Shown in pieces: positions 53,161 to 61,955 of a stretch of 64,000 bases of DNA. The DNA comes from Paractinoplanes lichenicola. Its GTDB lineage: Bacteria; Actinomycetota; Actinomycetes; Mycobacteriales; Micromonosporaceae. Position numbers and translations under genes: made by a program. The stretch is taken from positions 682,001-746,000 of the forward strand of contig NZ_JAENHO010000004.1 in assembly GCF_016785085.1 (NCBI RefSeq). The letters run 5' to 3'. The notes beneath the pieces are model-generated. The model was not told the origin of the DNA and searched no databases. It was given only the letters and a program-made list of their open reading frames with translations. Position 1 is the stretch's first letter. Each line of letters opens with the position of its first letter.

Positions 53161-53596
53161 CTGATGTCCACATCAGACTCCGGCGCGGCCGTGACCTGCC
53201 CCGTCACGATGAAAATGGCTCAGTGTGCGGCTTGAGGGTCGGTGTGACTTGGTCTCGAGCCACTGGGTGAGGTAGCCGGCCACCGTTTCGTTGTCGTGGA
53301 GTTTGACCGCGGCGCGCTCACACCCGAGCACATGGGCGAGGTCACGACGTCATCGTGTCGGAGGCCTCAAGCTTCGGGCACTCACCGCTGCCAGGGGTCG
53401 AGGAGCCATCGAGGGGAGGACTGGCCGCTACTCGAGACAGCCGCGAGCTGGATCACCTCGGTTGTGGGTAGGGGCAGAGCCTGGCACGACGATGGGGACC
53501 CCAAATCGTCCGCATCGAACAGCTCGCCGCGGCTCTCGGCATAAGGCAAGCGGCATCGCCGCGCCGTCGATTGTGTTCTCGCTCGAGCGGTTGGAT

Positions 53597-54119
53597 CTAT
53601 CGTTCTGGCAGCAGTGTCAGGTCGGTCTCCATCCGTTCGGCAACTGCTGTGTCGAGCTCGGGTTCGTGACCGAACGTCCAGTTCCTTGAGCGGAGGCTTC
53701 TGAGCGTCTTGGTCAAGGCGCGTCGCGCGAGCATGGTGCATTCGTCGTTCAGCAGGATCGCGACTTCTTGGGGTCCGGTGTGGTGCCGTTCGAGGGCCTC
53801 GCCGATGAGCGTCAGTGCATTGCTTGCGTCGTCGAGCACGCCGACGGCACGCCATTTGCCGTCTTGGCTGGCCGCGAGCTGTTCGTGATTGAGGCTGACG
53901 CACCGAGCAGCCTGGGCTAATGAGGCAACCAATCGCCCCATGCTCGACGAGGTCGACCACGGCCGGCGAGGCATCCGCGATCATTTGCCTGTGATCTCCA
54001 TCGGCTTGCACAAGATCGTCAGCGATCGGGCCGACATCGATGGCGTCAAGATACGACCGGATAACCGTGGCTTCCTTGACGCGGAGCCGAGTCGCCGCAT
54101 CGCGTACCAGGCGCTCCAT
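53597..54119 (-). pseudogene. Unknown protein with one frameshift
   Basis: The first frame reads MERLVRDAATRLRVKEATVI, then DAIDVGPIADDLVQADGDHR and AVVDLVEH. A shift near 53938 joins MGRLVASLAQAARCVSLNHE, then VLDDASNALTLIGEALERHH and LNDECTMLARRALTKTLRSL to the stop. The joined protein is about 174 residues, helical, and I do not recognise it. It is on the same strand as the nuclease-like gene and may belong to the same cassette. The gap 53351-53596 holds nothing certain. Confidence 0.45.
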
Positions 54120-54354
54120 GATGTCCTCCGCGGTCGCGGCGGAAAGATCGAGACCTCGCCGTAGGCACTCTGCTTACAATCACTCGACGCCTCGCCGGAA
54201 CCCGGCCGACTTCCGCATTGTGCCGCCCTCCATGCACGCTGGATGAGTGGATCCGCACCATACTGCGCTCGCAGTGCCAGTCGGGTCCAGGCATGTGGGG
54301 TCAGGATCGCGTCGCAGACCGCGCGGAGGCAGTGTCCGTGCGGTCCGCAGGGTC
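54120..54354. other. Gap with no gene seen
   Basis: Only short frames in all phases. No repeat or hairpin stands out. Confidence 0.4.
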
Positions 54355-56275
54355 TTAGGTTCGTGACTTTCCTGGCGACTTTAGTGCTGCTGGTCCATCG
54401 ATTCCTGGAAGTCCCCACGGTGTGGGAACGAGCGGCTCCTCGTTTCTTCCTGGGCGTGCTGTCAGCATGACCGCGTTGAATCGCTCTCGGTCTTTGGGTG
54501 CGAACTTGGCTTTCGTGCCGTTGCCGCGTCCGGCCTCGAGGGCAGCTTGGAGCTCGTGGCGGTTCTCGATCTGCGTCTGCGTGTGGAAGAACAGCAGGCG
54601 GCCGAGGGATACCCGGTTCGCTCCGATGAAGATGTCGGTGTCCGCGTCTACCCGCATGGACACCGTCTCCTCGCTGAGCAGAGCTTTGAGAGTCGGGTCG
54701 TAGCGTCCATTCATGGTTGCGGTGAACTCGCGTGCGCCTCGATATTGCACGCAGTGTCCCTCGACCAGTAGTCGGGCGAGCCGGATGTCGATGCGTTCGG
54801 TGATCGAGATTCTCTCAGGGATGGGGAAGAAGGTTCGCGCATGACGTTGCACAATGTCCAGGTCGTCGGCCAGAAGTTCGATGTCTGCCAAAGCTTCCAT
54901 CGTTGCCTGGTCCGGAACCGGAAGGTCCGGGCGGAGCAAGCTCATGACTTGTCCACCGATCTCCAGCTCGCAGCTGCTGAACTCGAGGAGGTTTCGGTGC
55001 AGGCCAATGGTTTGCAAAGCCTGCTGCGGCGTCCATGCGTGTAGGGAAAAGTCGGCCTGAAGGGTCACGCCGTCGTCTCCGACCTTCAGCCTGAGCTTCG
55101 TGTCGTTCTGGATTTGGAGATCTATCGAGTAGCCGGAAGAGCCGGCCCCGGCATACGACACGCCTGCCTGATAGGACGAACGCCGATGACCATCGCTGTC
55201 CAGCATATGCAGCTTGGCCTCGGTGCCGATCCGGTCCGACAAATCTATCGGCTTCAGGGTCAGCTCGTACGGGCCCTGCGGGGCGAGCCAGTCAGGGCCG
55301 GTGAACGTGAGTCGTTGGGTGATCTCGGGTGGCAACACCACTGTGTCGTTGCTGCCGAATCGAACGATCTGATCGAACGACCGCCTGATGTCAGCGTGCT
55401 CAGCTCCGAACGCACCCTGGAACGAGAAGCTGATCGGTGAGACCTCAGCTGCCCGCTCGTGCTTCGGGACGATGGTATGCAGGATCAAGCCGTCGTGCGC
55501 GGCGGTTTCGATGCCCCAATCGGGATCGAGAGTGTCGGCAACCCGAGCCAGTGCACGCGTTCGCTCGGTGAGGTCGGACAAGCCGCCTGTGAGGAGCGCC
55601 TTCTCCTGACCGTAGAGCATGATGCAACAGCGAATCTCGGACCAGATACTCAGCAAGGTCGGGGTACCGCGAGAGCCGGCTGTCGAGCTGCTGACGGCCC
55701 ATGATCGTCACCTTCAGACCTGGCCGATCACTACCCAACTCCATGACGAACTGCTCTTCTCCCGGAGTGGGGTTGGTGGGAATCACCAAGATCCACTCAA
55801 TGGGATCATGCTTCATCGCGGCGGTGAAAGACTTGGTGATCTGCCGACGACGCGAGCGCTGCTCACTCCCGAACCCGTCACGGAAATACTTCAGCTGAAA
55901 GATCCGCAGCCGAGAACCCCTCCGCACGACGACGTCACGCCCGCCGTCACCACCGCGCCCGTCGTAGGCCCGGACCTCAACACCGGGAACGCTGTAGAGC
56001 CGGTCGATCAGGGTTTCGACAATGCGATCGAACTCGGGTTGTGTGAGGTGATCCCAATCGATGGCGATGTTGACTCCCGCGAGATCTCCGGTCGAATGCG
56101 CCAGCTCCGCCGGGCCGGCAGGCGTTGCCCGAGAATATAGTCAACCGACACCTGAACGATGACGCGGCACACGCAATCTGCGGCGGAGCGGATTTCCCCG
56201 TCCCGCCGCAGACGATCTGCAACCGTGTTGCTGATATCGCGCTTGCCGTGCGGTTCTACAGGTGTTAGCCCGATC
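54355..56275 (-). pseudogene. Nuclease-like protein, frameshifted (candidate defence or mobile-element gene)
   Basis: Three successive minus-strand frames join into one protein. The first (56275 to 56135) reads LTPVEPHGKRDISNTVADRL, then VIVQVSVDYILGQRLP. The second reads NIAIDWDHLTQPEFDRIVET, GGRDVVVRRGSRLRIFQLKYF and WILVIPTNPTPGEEQFVME; GGRD with Q-L-K looks like a PD-(D/E)xK nuclease core. A shift near 55620 opens a long third part of about 400 residues (LLTGGLSDLTERTRALARVA, then SISITERIDIRLARLLVEG), with no domain I know. No start codon is evident. It lies downstream of an integrase cassette. Confidence 0.5.
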
Positions 56276-56837
56276 GAGCTTCAACGGCTCCGGGCCAGCC
56301 ATTCGCACCGCGTGACAGCTCTATCAATGACGCTGAGAGACTATATGGCTGCTGGAGTGTTGATCCGTCCAACGTGTGAACGCTGACGATCGCGCACCGA
56401 TGGCAATACCAGGACTGCTGCCACAGGCGCGTCGCACGCTCGAGAGCCGGCTCCGCCTGCCGCATGTGACGGATACGTGCCCGCAGGTTTGCGACACTGC
56501 ACGCCGTGAGCACGGCAAAGACGATCATGGCAACTCCAGTGCTCGCCGAACCGGACCCCGTCAGAGCCATCCTCAACGTGGTCAGCGTAAGCGCACCCGC
56601 CGTGGCGAAAGCCATGACCGAGCCGGTTACCGGCCGCGGGCGTTGCGGCGGCGCCAACGCACGAGCCAATGAACTGGTCCTCGTCACCTGCGCATCAATG
56701 GGAATCGGGTAGCCGTATCGGCCGGTCACTTCCCCGTGCATCAGCGCCGATGAACGCCCGGCACGGACGACTGCGGCGACGCGATCGAGCCGGTCCAGGC
56801 ATCCGCAGTAGAGACAGCGGGGCTGGGCTCTACTCAT
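56265..56837 (-). CDS. Zinc-ribbon membrane protein
   Basis: A 190-residue protein. CLYCGC near residue 8 and WYCHRC near 146 make a split four-Cys zinc ribbon. Between them are two TM helices (VMAFATAGALTLTTLRMAL and GVAMIVFAVLTACSVANL). ATG 56837 is chosen because GGAGGA lies 5-6 bases upstream, inside the integrase 3' end; the stop of the integrase overlaps this start. The function is unknown. Confidence 0.65.
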   Translation of the reverse strand: MSRAQPRCLYCGCLDRLDRVAAVVRAGRSSALMHGEVTGRYGYPIPIDAQVTRTSSLARALAPPQRPRPVTGSVMAFATAGALTLTTLRMALTGSGSASTGVAMIVFAVLTACSVANLRARIRHMRQAEPALERATRLWQQSWYCHRCAIVSVHTLDGSTLQQPYSLSASLIELSRGANGWPGAVEARSG

Positions 56838-57925
56838 CGTCATCCTCCTCCCCTTCAGCCGCCTGCAGCGCCTGCCTGGCAACCTCCAACGGTGAATCGG
56901 TGTCGGCGAGCGGGTGGTGTTCGCCGGTGAGCCCGGCCAGGGCGGTGGCGACTTCGGCGAGGGTGGCTTTGACATAGCGGGCGGTGGTGCCGGCGTCGTT
57001 GGGTGTTTCGGCGTGTCCGGCGTAGGCGAGGGCGACGGCGTAGCCGTAGACGCATTCGACCCCAGGTGAGGGTGGTGTGGCGTAGCCAGTGCGCCGACAC
57101 CTGCTGCGTGCCCAGCCAGGGCAGGGTTTTGCCAAGGCGTTCGAACAGGTAGTTGTAGCGGCGTCGGCCGACCGCTCGTCCGTTGCGGTAGCGCAGCAAC
57201 GGTTCGTCCTCGAGCGGGCCGCGTTCGTCGATGTGCAGCTGGAGGAACGCCATGAGGGTGGGGGAGATCGGCTGCCACCGGAACGTGTCGCCTTTCTCCC
57301 GCAACAGCACGAGGCACTGCTCCACGTCGAGGTCTTTGGGGCGTAGGCCGAGGAGGCCGCCGCGGCGGCAGGCGGTTTCGATGTGGAAGCGCAGGATCAA
57401 GGTGTCGAGTTCGGGGTCGTTGCCGGTGACGCTGGCGGTTTCGATCAGTTCGCTGAGCCGTTCGTAGGGCAGGGCGGTGCGGGTACTGGCCAGCCGGCGT
57501 GGTTTGGCGACTTTGCGGGCGGGGTTGTCGCCTTCGGCGATCAGCCCGTCGGCGACAGCCCGCTTGTATAGGGAGCGGAGGCCGGCGATGAAGTGTTCGG
57601 AGGCGCTGCGCCCGCCACGGCTATTGCGGCGCTTGAGCGCGTGGGCTTGGACGTGGCGCATGGCGGCTTCGATTTCGGAGGGCAGGATTTGGTCGATGCC
57701 GCGGTCGCCCCACAGGTCGATGGCCTTGTTCAGGTAGGTGCCATACATGCGCTGGGAGGCTGGTGAGACGGCGGCCATGACGACGGGGACGTAGTCGCGG
57801 AACGACGGCATGCCCGACCCGGTGTTGGCGGGCGCGGTGAGCAGGTCGGCGGGGGAGACGCCCATCTGCTGCAGCAGCAGCCGTGCGGCCTGCAGGACTT
57901 CCGGCTTGGAGTTGGTGGCGGTCAC
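56830..57925 (-). pseudogene. Tyrosine recombinase with a C-terminal frameshift
   Basis: The main frame has a complete N-terminal domain and the catalytic Arg (FHIETACRRGGLLG), ending at HWLRHTTLTWG with HxxR. A one-base insertion in CCCC at 57060-57063 then shifts it. The other frame continues VECVYGYAVALAYAGH, then AGTTARYVKATLAEVATAL with the nucleophile Tyr and ends GEEDDDE at 56830. Repairing one base restores a full integrase. It overlaps the AbrB-like gene upstream (ATGA) and the zinc-ribbon gene downstream. Confidence 0.85.
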
Positions 57926-58398
57926 AGTTCACCACCGACAGCGGCGAGGTGGGCGGTGGCGGTGAGCTGGCCGAGGGCGGCGGGTGGGTGGATGATCAGC
58001 CGTTGCCGGTCGGGTAGGGCGGCGAGCAGGAGGCGTTCGCGGTTGTAGAGCCGGCAGGCGCGGCGGACGTTGACCGGGAGCCGTACCTGGCGGCGGTCGT
58101 CGAGCCCGCGGACGCCGTCCTTGTCGGCGGTCACCACGATGAGTTGTTCGTGGATGGTGAATCCGACCCGGATGCCCGGTGTCCAGCCGAGGCTGTCCAT
58201 AAGCCTCCGATCGGTCACGCGACCGGCTTGGTCCATCCAGCACATCCCGAACACCACGTCCCGGCGCGGCAGGATGGGCACAGCCGGGAGCGGCAGCGCC
58301 GACTGACGTCGCGGCCGCCGGGCCGGCACGCGGCGTTCGCCTTGGCGGTCGGGCAGGGTCAGTTTCGGTACGAGCGGGGGCAGCGGCACCGACCTCAT
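57922..58398 (-). CDS. AbrB/MazE/SpoVT-like DNA-binding protein
   Basis: A 158-residue protein. The C-terminal half DDRRQVRLPVNVRRACRLYN, then RLLLAALPDRQRLIIHPPAAL, looks like a swapped-hairpin AbrB/SpoVT domain. The N-terminal half is basic and Pro-rich. ATG 58398 is preferred to GTG 58407. Its stop overlaps the integrase start by ATGA, and it is probably the transcriptional controller of the cassette. Confidence 0.6.
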   Translation of the reverse strand: MRSVPLPPLVPKLTLPDRQGERRVPARRPRRQSALPLPAVPILPRRDVVFGMCWMDQAGRVTDRRLMDSLGWTPGIRVGFTIHEQLIVVTADKDGVRGLDDRRQVRLPVNVRRACRLYNRERLLLAALPDRQRLIIHPPAALGQLTATAHLAAVGGEL

Positions 58399-58526
58399 GA
58401 GAGCCACCGCCGACCGAAACTCTTACGAGTGGCTGGTAGCAGGCCGGCTACCGCAGCGGGCTGGAGCAGGTATGATTGCCATAAGTCCGAAATGGGTACG
58501 GATGCTATAGAAGGACTACTAAGTCC

Positions 58527-58612
58527 CCGGACACGTTAACCCCCACCAGATTCATTGCAGGGGATGATTCTGGTGGGGGTTTTCTGTATCGCGCGTTGCA
58601 CAGGAATGCGAG
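58527..58612 (+). repeat. Copy 2 of the hairpin-bearing repeat
   Basis: Bases 58527-58556 are identical to 1652-1681, and similarity continues to GGAATGCGAG (about 58612). It carries a perfect 13-bp hairpin (AACCCCCACCAGA with TCTGGTGGGGGTT) followed by TTCTG. No gene is seen from 58613 to 58936. Confidence 0.8.
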
Positions 58613-58936
58613 CTCGCGCCGCGGCCGGTACGGGGGGTAGTCGGTGCAGGTCATCCAGTTAGTCGGCCGCCAGGATCAGATGACGCTGGCCGGCCCGGTC
58701 TCACGATGGATGGATGAGCACGCCGCCCCGACGAAGGTCATGGAATGGTCCGAGCACTCGGCCACATGCCGATGCACGGGGAACCGGCCTTAACCACGTA
58801 CATCCGATCGCGACGGCATCGACGAAGACGCGCTGACGTCTGGTCAGGAGTCACACCTTCGACGGGGATGGCGATCGCGAGGCTGCTCCGATACGGTACG
58901 CCCGCTGGTGCCACGCTTCGATGCTCCGGGGGAGAC

Positions 58937-59863
58937 ATGGATCTGCAATTCCGGCGCGCCACTGCCTGGGCCGTTCTGGGCGCCTCCGCCATATTCGCAT
59001 CCGCCGCCGCCCTGGTCGCCACGAGTCGCCCGGCGTACGCCGACGAAGCCGTGGCCGACCTGGAGGTGAAGGTGTCGGCCACGACGGCGATGACCGGTGA
59101 GCTGTTTCGGCGCCTCGAGCTCAGGGTGGTCAACAACGGCCCGTCCGACGTCCCCCGTTCCTGGACCATCGTCTTCGACTTCAGCGGTCTGAACGACCGC
59201 AAGGTCACTGTTCTCCCGGTGCAGTTGCCGGACTGCGTACTGAGCGACGACAAACTGGTGTGCACCGAAACGCTCAGCCTCCCGGTCGGCTTCAGCCACT
59301 TTCAGACCATGCCGTTCAACCTGGACGCCCGGCCGGGCGAGCAAGGGCCGGTCGGCTCGTTCACGATCACCGCGGCTTCCAGCTCCGTGTCCGACCCCAA
59401 CCCCGAGAACAACACGGCAACCATCGATGTACGAGCCGCGGAACCCTCGACGGCGCCGACCACGCCGCCCGCACCGGGGGATGAACGGCACTGCGAGGCG
59501 TACCTCTACACGGGCACCCGGACGGATCTGTGCGCCGACTTCCGTGGCGCCCATAATCCCAGCTGCGACACCGTCAAATACCGGGTGACCCTCCCCGACT
59601 ACCGGAACGACCCGTGGGGCCTGGACGGACCCGCCGGCGCCGCGTTCACCGGCGTACGAGGGCTCGGCTGTGAGAACAACCCGCGCAAGCCGGCACCCGC
59701 AAGTCCCGCTCCCCCGGCCGGTGGCGGCGGCGGTGGCGGTGGCGGGCTGCCGGTCACCGGCGCCGATGGGCCCGTGACGGCCGGCTTCGGGCTGGCTCTC
59801 CTGGCGATCGGCGCCGGCGCAGTACTGCTCGTGCGCCGCCGCGCGAGGAGGTTCGAGCCCTGA
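58937..59863 (+). CDS. LPxTG-anchored surface protein
   Basis: A 308-residue protein with a signal peptide (WAVLGASAIFASAAALVA, then SRPAYA cleavage), a DUF11-like beta domain (ADLEVKVSATTAMTGELFRR, VVNNGPSDVPRSWTIVFD), a Cys-containing C-terminal region, a Gly-rich linker, and the sorting signal LPVTG-hydrophobic helix-RRRARRFEP. GGGGGAGA before ATG 58937 decides the start. Sortase would attach it to the cell wall. It is not linked to the mobile genes around it. Confidence 0.9.
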   Translation: MDLQFRRATAWAVLGASAIFASAAALVATSRPAYADEAVADLEVKVSATTAMTGELFRRLELRVVNNGPSDVPRSWTIVFDFSGLNDRKVTVLPVQLPDCVLSDDKLVCTETLSLPVGFSHFQTMPFNLDARPGEQGPVGSFTITAASSSVSDPNPENNTATIDVRAAEPSTAPTTPPAPGDERHCEAYLYTGTRTDLCADFRGAHNPSCDTVKYRVTLPDYRNDPWGLDGPAGAAFTGVRGLGCENNPRKPAPASPAPPAGGGGGGGGGLPVTGADGPVTAGFGLALLAIGAGAVLLVRRRARRFEP

Positions 59864-59876
59864 CCCGGCTAGCGGT

Positions 59877-60060
59877 CGAGCTCGTGCCTCTCAGGGATGG
59901 ATGTGGTGGGGATTTTCTGAGTCGGCCGGGGTTGCACACTATGACCAGCCCGCAGACGAGGAGTCCGGTCAGCGCGTAGCGCCGGACGGTGTGGTCGGTC
60001 GGGGTGTGGAGTGCGGAGACGTGTTGGGCCGCGAGGAAGTCGGTGTCGCGTTGATCGATC
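59877..60060 (-). pseudogene. Serine recombinase remnant with internal deletions
   Basis: The minus strand reads DFLAAQHVSALHTPTDHTVR and RYALTGLLVCGL, matching the recombinase at 1680-3226 (DFLAAQHVSAIHTPNDDSVR). It then jumps to VIVCNPGRL and again to RKSPPHPS, skipping the zinc-ribbon core. It ends in the second half of the dispersed repeat. Confidence 0.85.
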
Positions 60061-60065
60061 AGGGG

Positions 60066-60443
60066 TCAGGCCGGCTGGGGGAAGACGCCGAGCTGGGTGA
60101 GCATGTCGAGGATGTCTTCGACGAAGGTGGCCTCGGCGATGCGGCCGTCGCGGATGCGGAACAGCACCGTGCCGTGCCGTACTTGCCGGTGGCGGGGCTG
60201 CCCATGAAGTCACCGACGTTGGTACCGCTGTTGGTGAACAGGGCGTAGACAAGGTCGTCCTGGGCGAGCAATCGCAGCACCTCCAAGTGCATGCCGGTGA
60301 AAGCGTCGGCGCCGGCCGCGGCGGAGAACGCCTTGTAGGCGTCGAGGCCGTGGTAGTCGTCCGGCTGCGGCCAGGCCGACGTCGGCCGGGCTGAGGGCCT
60401 GACGCCGGACGCGGAGGAACTGGGCGAGCTGCTGGGTGTCCAC
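60066..60443 (-). pseudogene. Scar joining an XRE-regulator start to a SnoaL-like end
   Basis: The frame from 60443 reads MDTQQLAQFLRVRRQALSPADVGL, the usual beginning of an XRE regulator of the YQ...R type. Directly after, another frame reads DDYHGLDAYKAFSAAAGADA, LEVLRLLAQDDLVYALFTNS and, after a second shift, TVLFRIRDGRIAEATFVEDI to the stop, a SnoaL-like protein. Neither is complete. Confidence 0.6.
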
Positions 60444-60530
60444 GACGAGAAGTCTGCGCCTGGTGGCCTCCGGTAGGCAGAGAGAACTTCACTCTGCCTA
60501 CCGGGCCCGGGACCGCCGACGCTGGTCGGC

Positions 60531-61568
60531 ATGACTTCTCGTACGTGGTTCATCACCGGCGCCACCCGCGGGCTCGGCGCGATCTGGACCGAAGCGATCC
60601 TCAAGCACGGCGACCGGGTCGCCGCCACCGCCCGCGACGTGGCCGCGCTGCAACCGCTGGCCGGCCGCTACGGCGACCGGCTGCTGCCGCTGGCACTCGA
60701 CGTGACCGACCAAGCCGCCGTCGACGCCGCGGTGCATACTGCCGAACAACGCTTCGGCCGCATCGACATCCTCGTCAACAACGCCGGGCACATGCTCACC
60801 GGCGCGGTCGAAGAGGTCACCGCCGAGCAGGCCCGCGCGCAGATGGACGTCAACTACTTCGGCGCGCTGTGGACCACCCGGGCCGTCCTGCCCGGCATGC
60901 GCGAACGCCGCGCCGGCCGGATCCTGCAGGTCTCCTCGATCGGCGGGCTGGTCGCCTACCCCGCGCTGGGCCTCTACCAGGCCTCCAAGTGGGCGCTGGA
61001 AGCAATGAGCCAGTCCCTGGCGGCCGAGGTCGCCGCCTACGGCGTCCACGTCACCCTGATCAAGCCGATCATGTTCCCGACCGAGCTGGCCACCGCCTCA
61101 CCGCAGGTGACACCGGATCCGGCGTACGCACATGCTCGCGAAGCCTTGTACGCCGGCGCGGCCGCTTCGGGGTTCGTGCCCGGCGACCCGTCCGCGACCG
61201 CGCAGGCGCTCCTCGCGCTGGCCGACACCCCGAACCCGCCGCTCCGGGTGCTGTTCGGCACCAACGGACTCGACGCCCTGCGCACCGAATACGCCGCCCG
61301 GCTGGCCGGGCTCGCTACCTCGCCCGGCACGGCACGAGCCGTGCGGTCAAAGCCGTACTCATCAGCGCCATCCCGCCGCTCATGGTGCGCACCGAGGCCA
61401 ACCCGAACGGCCGGCCCAAGCAGGTCTTCGACGACTTCCGGGCCCAGTTGCAGAACAACCGGTCGCAGTTCTACCTCGACATCGCGTCCGGACCTTTCTA
61501 CGGCTACGACCGGCCGGACACCGAGCCGGTCGAGGCCAACATCCGCAACTGGTGGCGCCAAGGCATGA
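60531..61568 (+). CDS. Short-chain dehydrogenase with a replaced C-terminus
   Basis: Residues 1 to about 260 are a classical SDR: FITGATRGLGAIWTEAILKHG, ILVNNAGHMLTGAVEE, the Ser of ILQVSSIGG and YQASK. From about 61312 the frame runs out of phase into a hydrolase remnant and ends at 61568, so the last 15-20 native residues are replaced by about 80 unrelated ones. The catalytic core is intact and might still work. Confidence 0.75.
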   Translation: MTSRTWFITGATRGLGAIWTEAILKHGDRVAATARDVAALQPLAGRYGDRLLPLALDVTDQAAVDAAVHTAEQRFGRIDILVNNAGHMLTGAVEEVTAEQARAQMDVNYFGALWTTRAVLPGMRERRAGRILQVSSIGGLVAYPALGLYQASKWALEAMSQSLAAEVAAYGVHVTLIKPIMFPTELATASPQVTPDPAYAHAREALYAGAAASGFVPGDPSATAQALLALADTPNPPLRVLFGTNGLDALRTEYAARLAGLATSPGTARAVRSKPYSSAPSRRSWCAPRPTRTAGPSRSSTTSGPSCRTTGRSSTSTSRPDLSTATTGRTPSRSRPTSATGGAKA

Positions 61569-61831
61569 TGGGTGGCGCCAAGGCCGGCTACGACGGGATC
61601 GTCGCCTTCTCGCAGACCGACTTCACCGCGGATCTGCCAAAGATCGACATCCCGGTTCTGCTCATGCACAGCCGCGACGATCGGATCGTGCCGTACGAGG
61701 CGGCCGCCCCGCTGGCGGTCAAGCTGCTGCCCAACGGCATTCTGAAGACGTACGAGGGTCTGCCTCGTGGCATGCCGACCACCCACGCCGACCTGGTGAA
61801 CGCCGAAATGCTGGAGTTCTTCCGTTCCTGA
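61316..61831 (+). pseudogene. Non-heme chloroperoxidase/arylesterase-like hydrolase remnant
   Basis: A second frame reads RAVKAVLISAIPPLMV, KQVFDDFRAQLQNNRSQFYL, MMGGAKAGYDGIVAFSQTDF and VLLMHSRDDRIVPYEA to a stop at 61831. This is the C-terminal two thirds of a chloroperoxidase-type alpha/beta hydrolase, with the Asp and His of the triad (RDD, TTHAD) but no nucleophile Ser. Confidence 0.8.
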
Positions 61832-61955
61832 GGACCTCCGCGGGACCGGCGGCGGTGGTCGCCATCAACTGAGGGATCGCGCACTCCGCGCGGACATAAG
61901 TTGCGGTAAACAGGGAAAGCGGGCCGCCCCGGACCACCTCGGTGAGGAGCGGCCT

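Larger units (their letters stand above)
52308..53221 (-). mobile_element. Insertion sequence with perfect 14-bp inverted repeats
   Basis: GAGCCATTTTCATC (52308-52321) and GATGAAAATGGCTC (53208-53221) are perfect inverted ends, flanked by AGT on both sides as a 3-bp target duplication. It is 914 bp and encloses a single DDE transposase. The host gene can be rejoined across it. Confidence 0.9.
52203..53350 (-). pseudogene. Integrase remnant split by an IS
   Basis: Upstream of the IS on the minus strand: DLAHVLGCERAAVKLHDNET, then VAGYLTQWLETKSH. After it: TVNRYTAYLHNDFIPAFGAI. Removing the IS and one AGT copy joins LKPHTVNRYTAYLHNDFIPA, the SAM-like core-binding region of a phage-type tyrosine recombinase. 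A one-base shift just before the IS site and a lost C-terminus show that it was already dead or died later. Confidence 0.75.
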
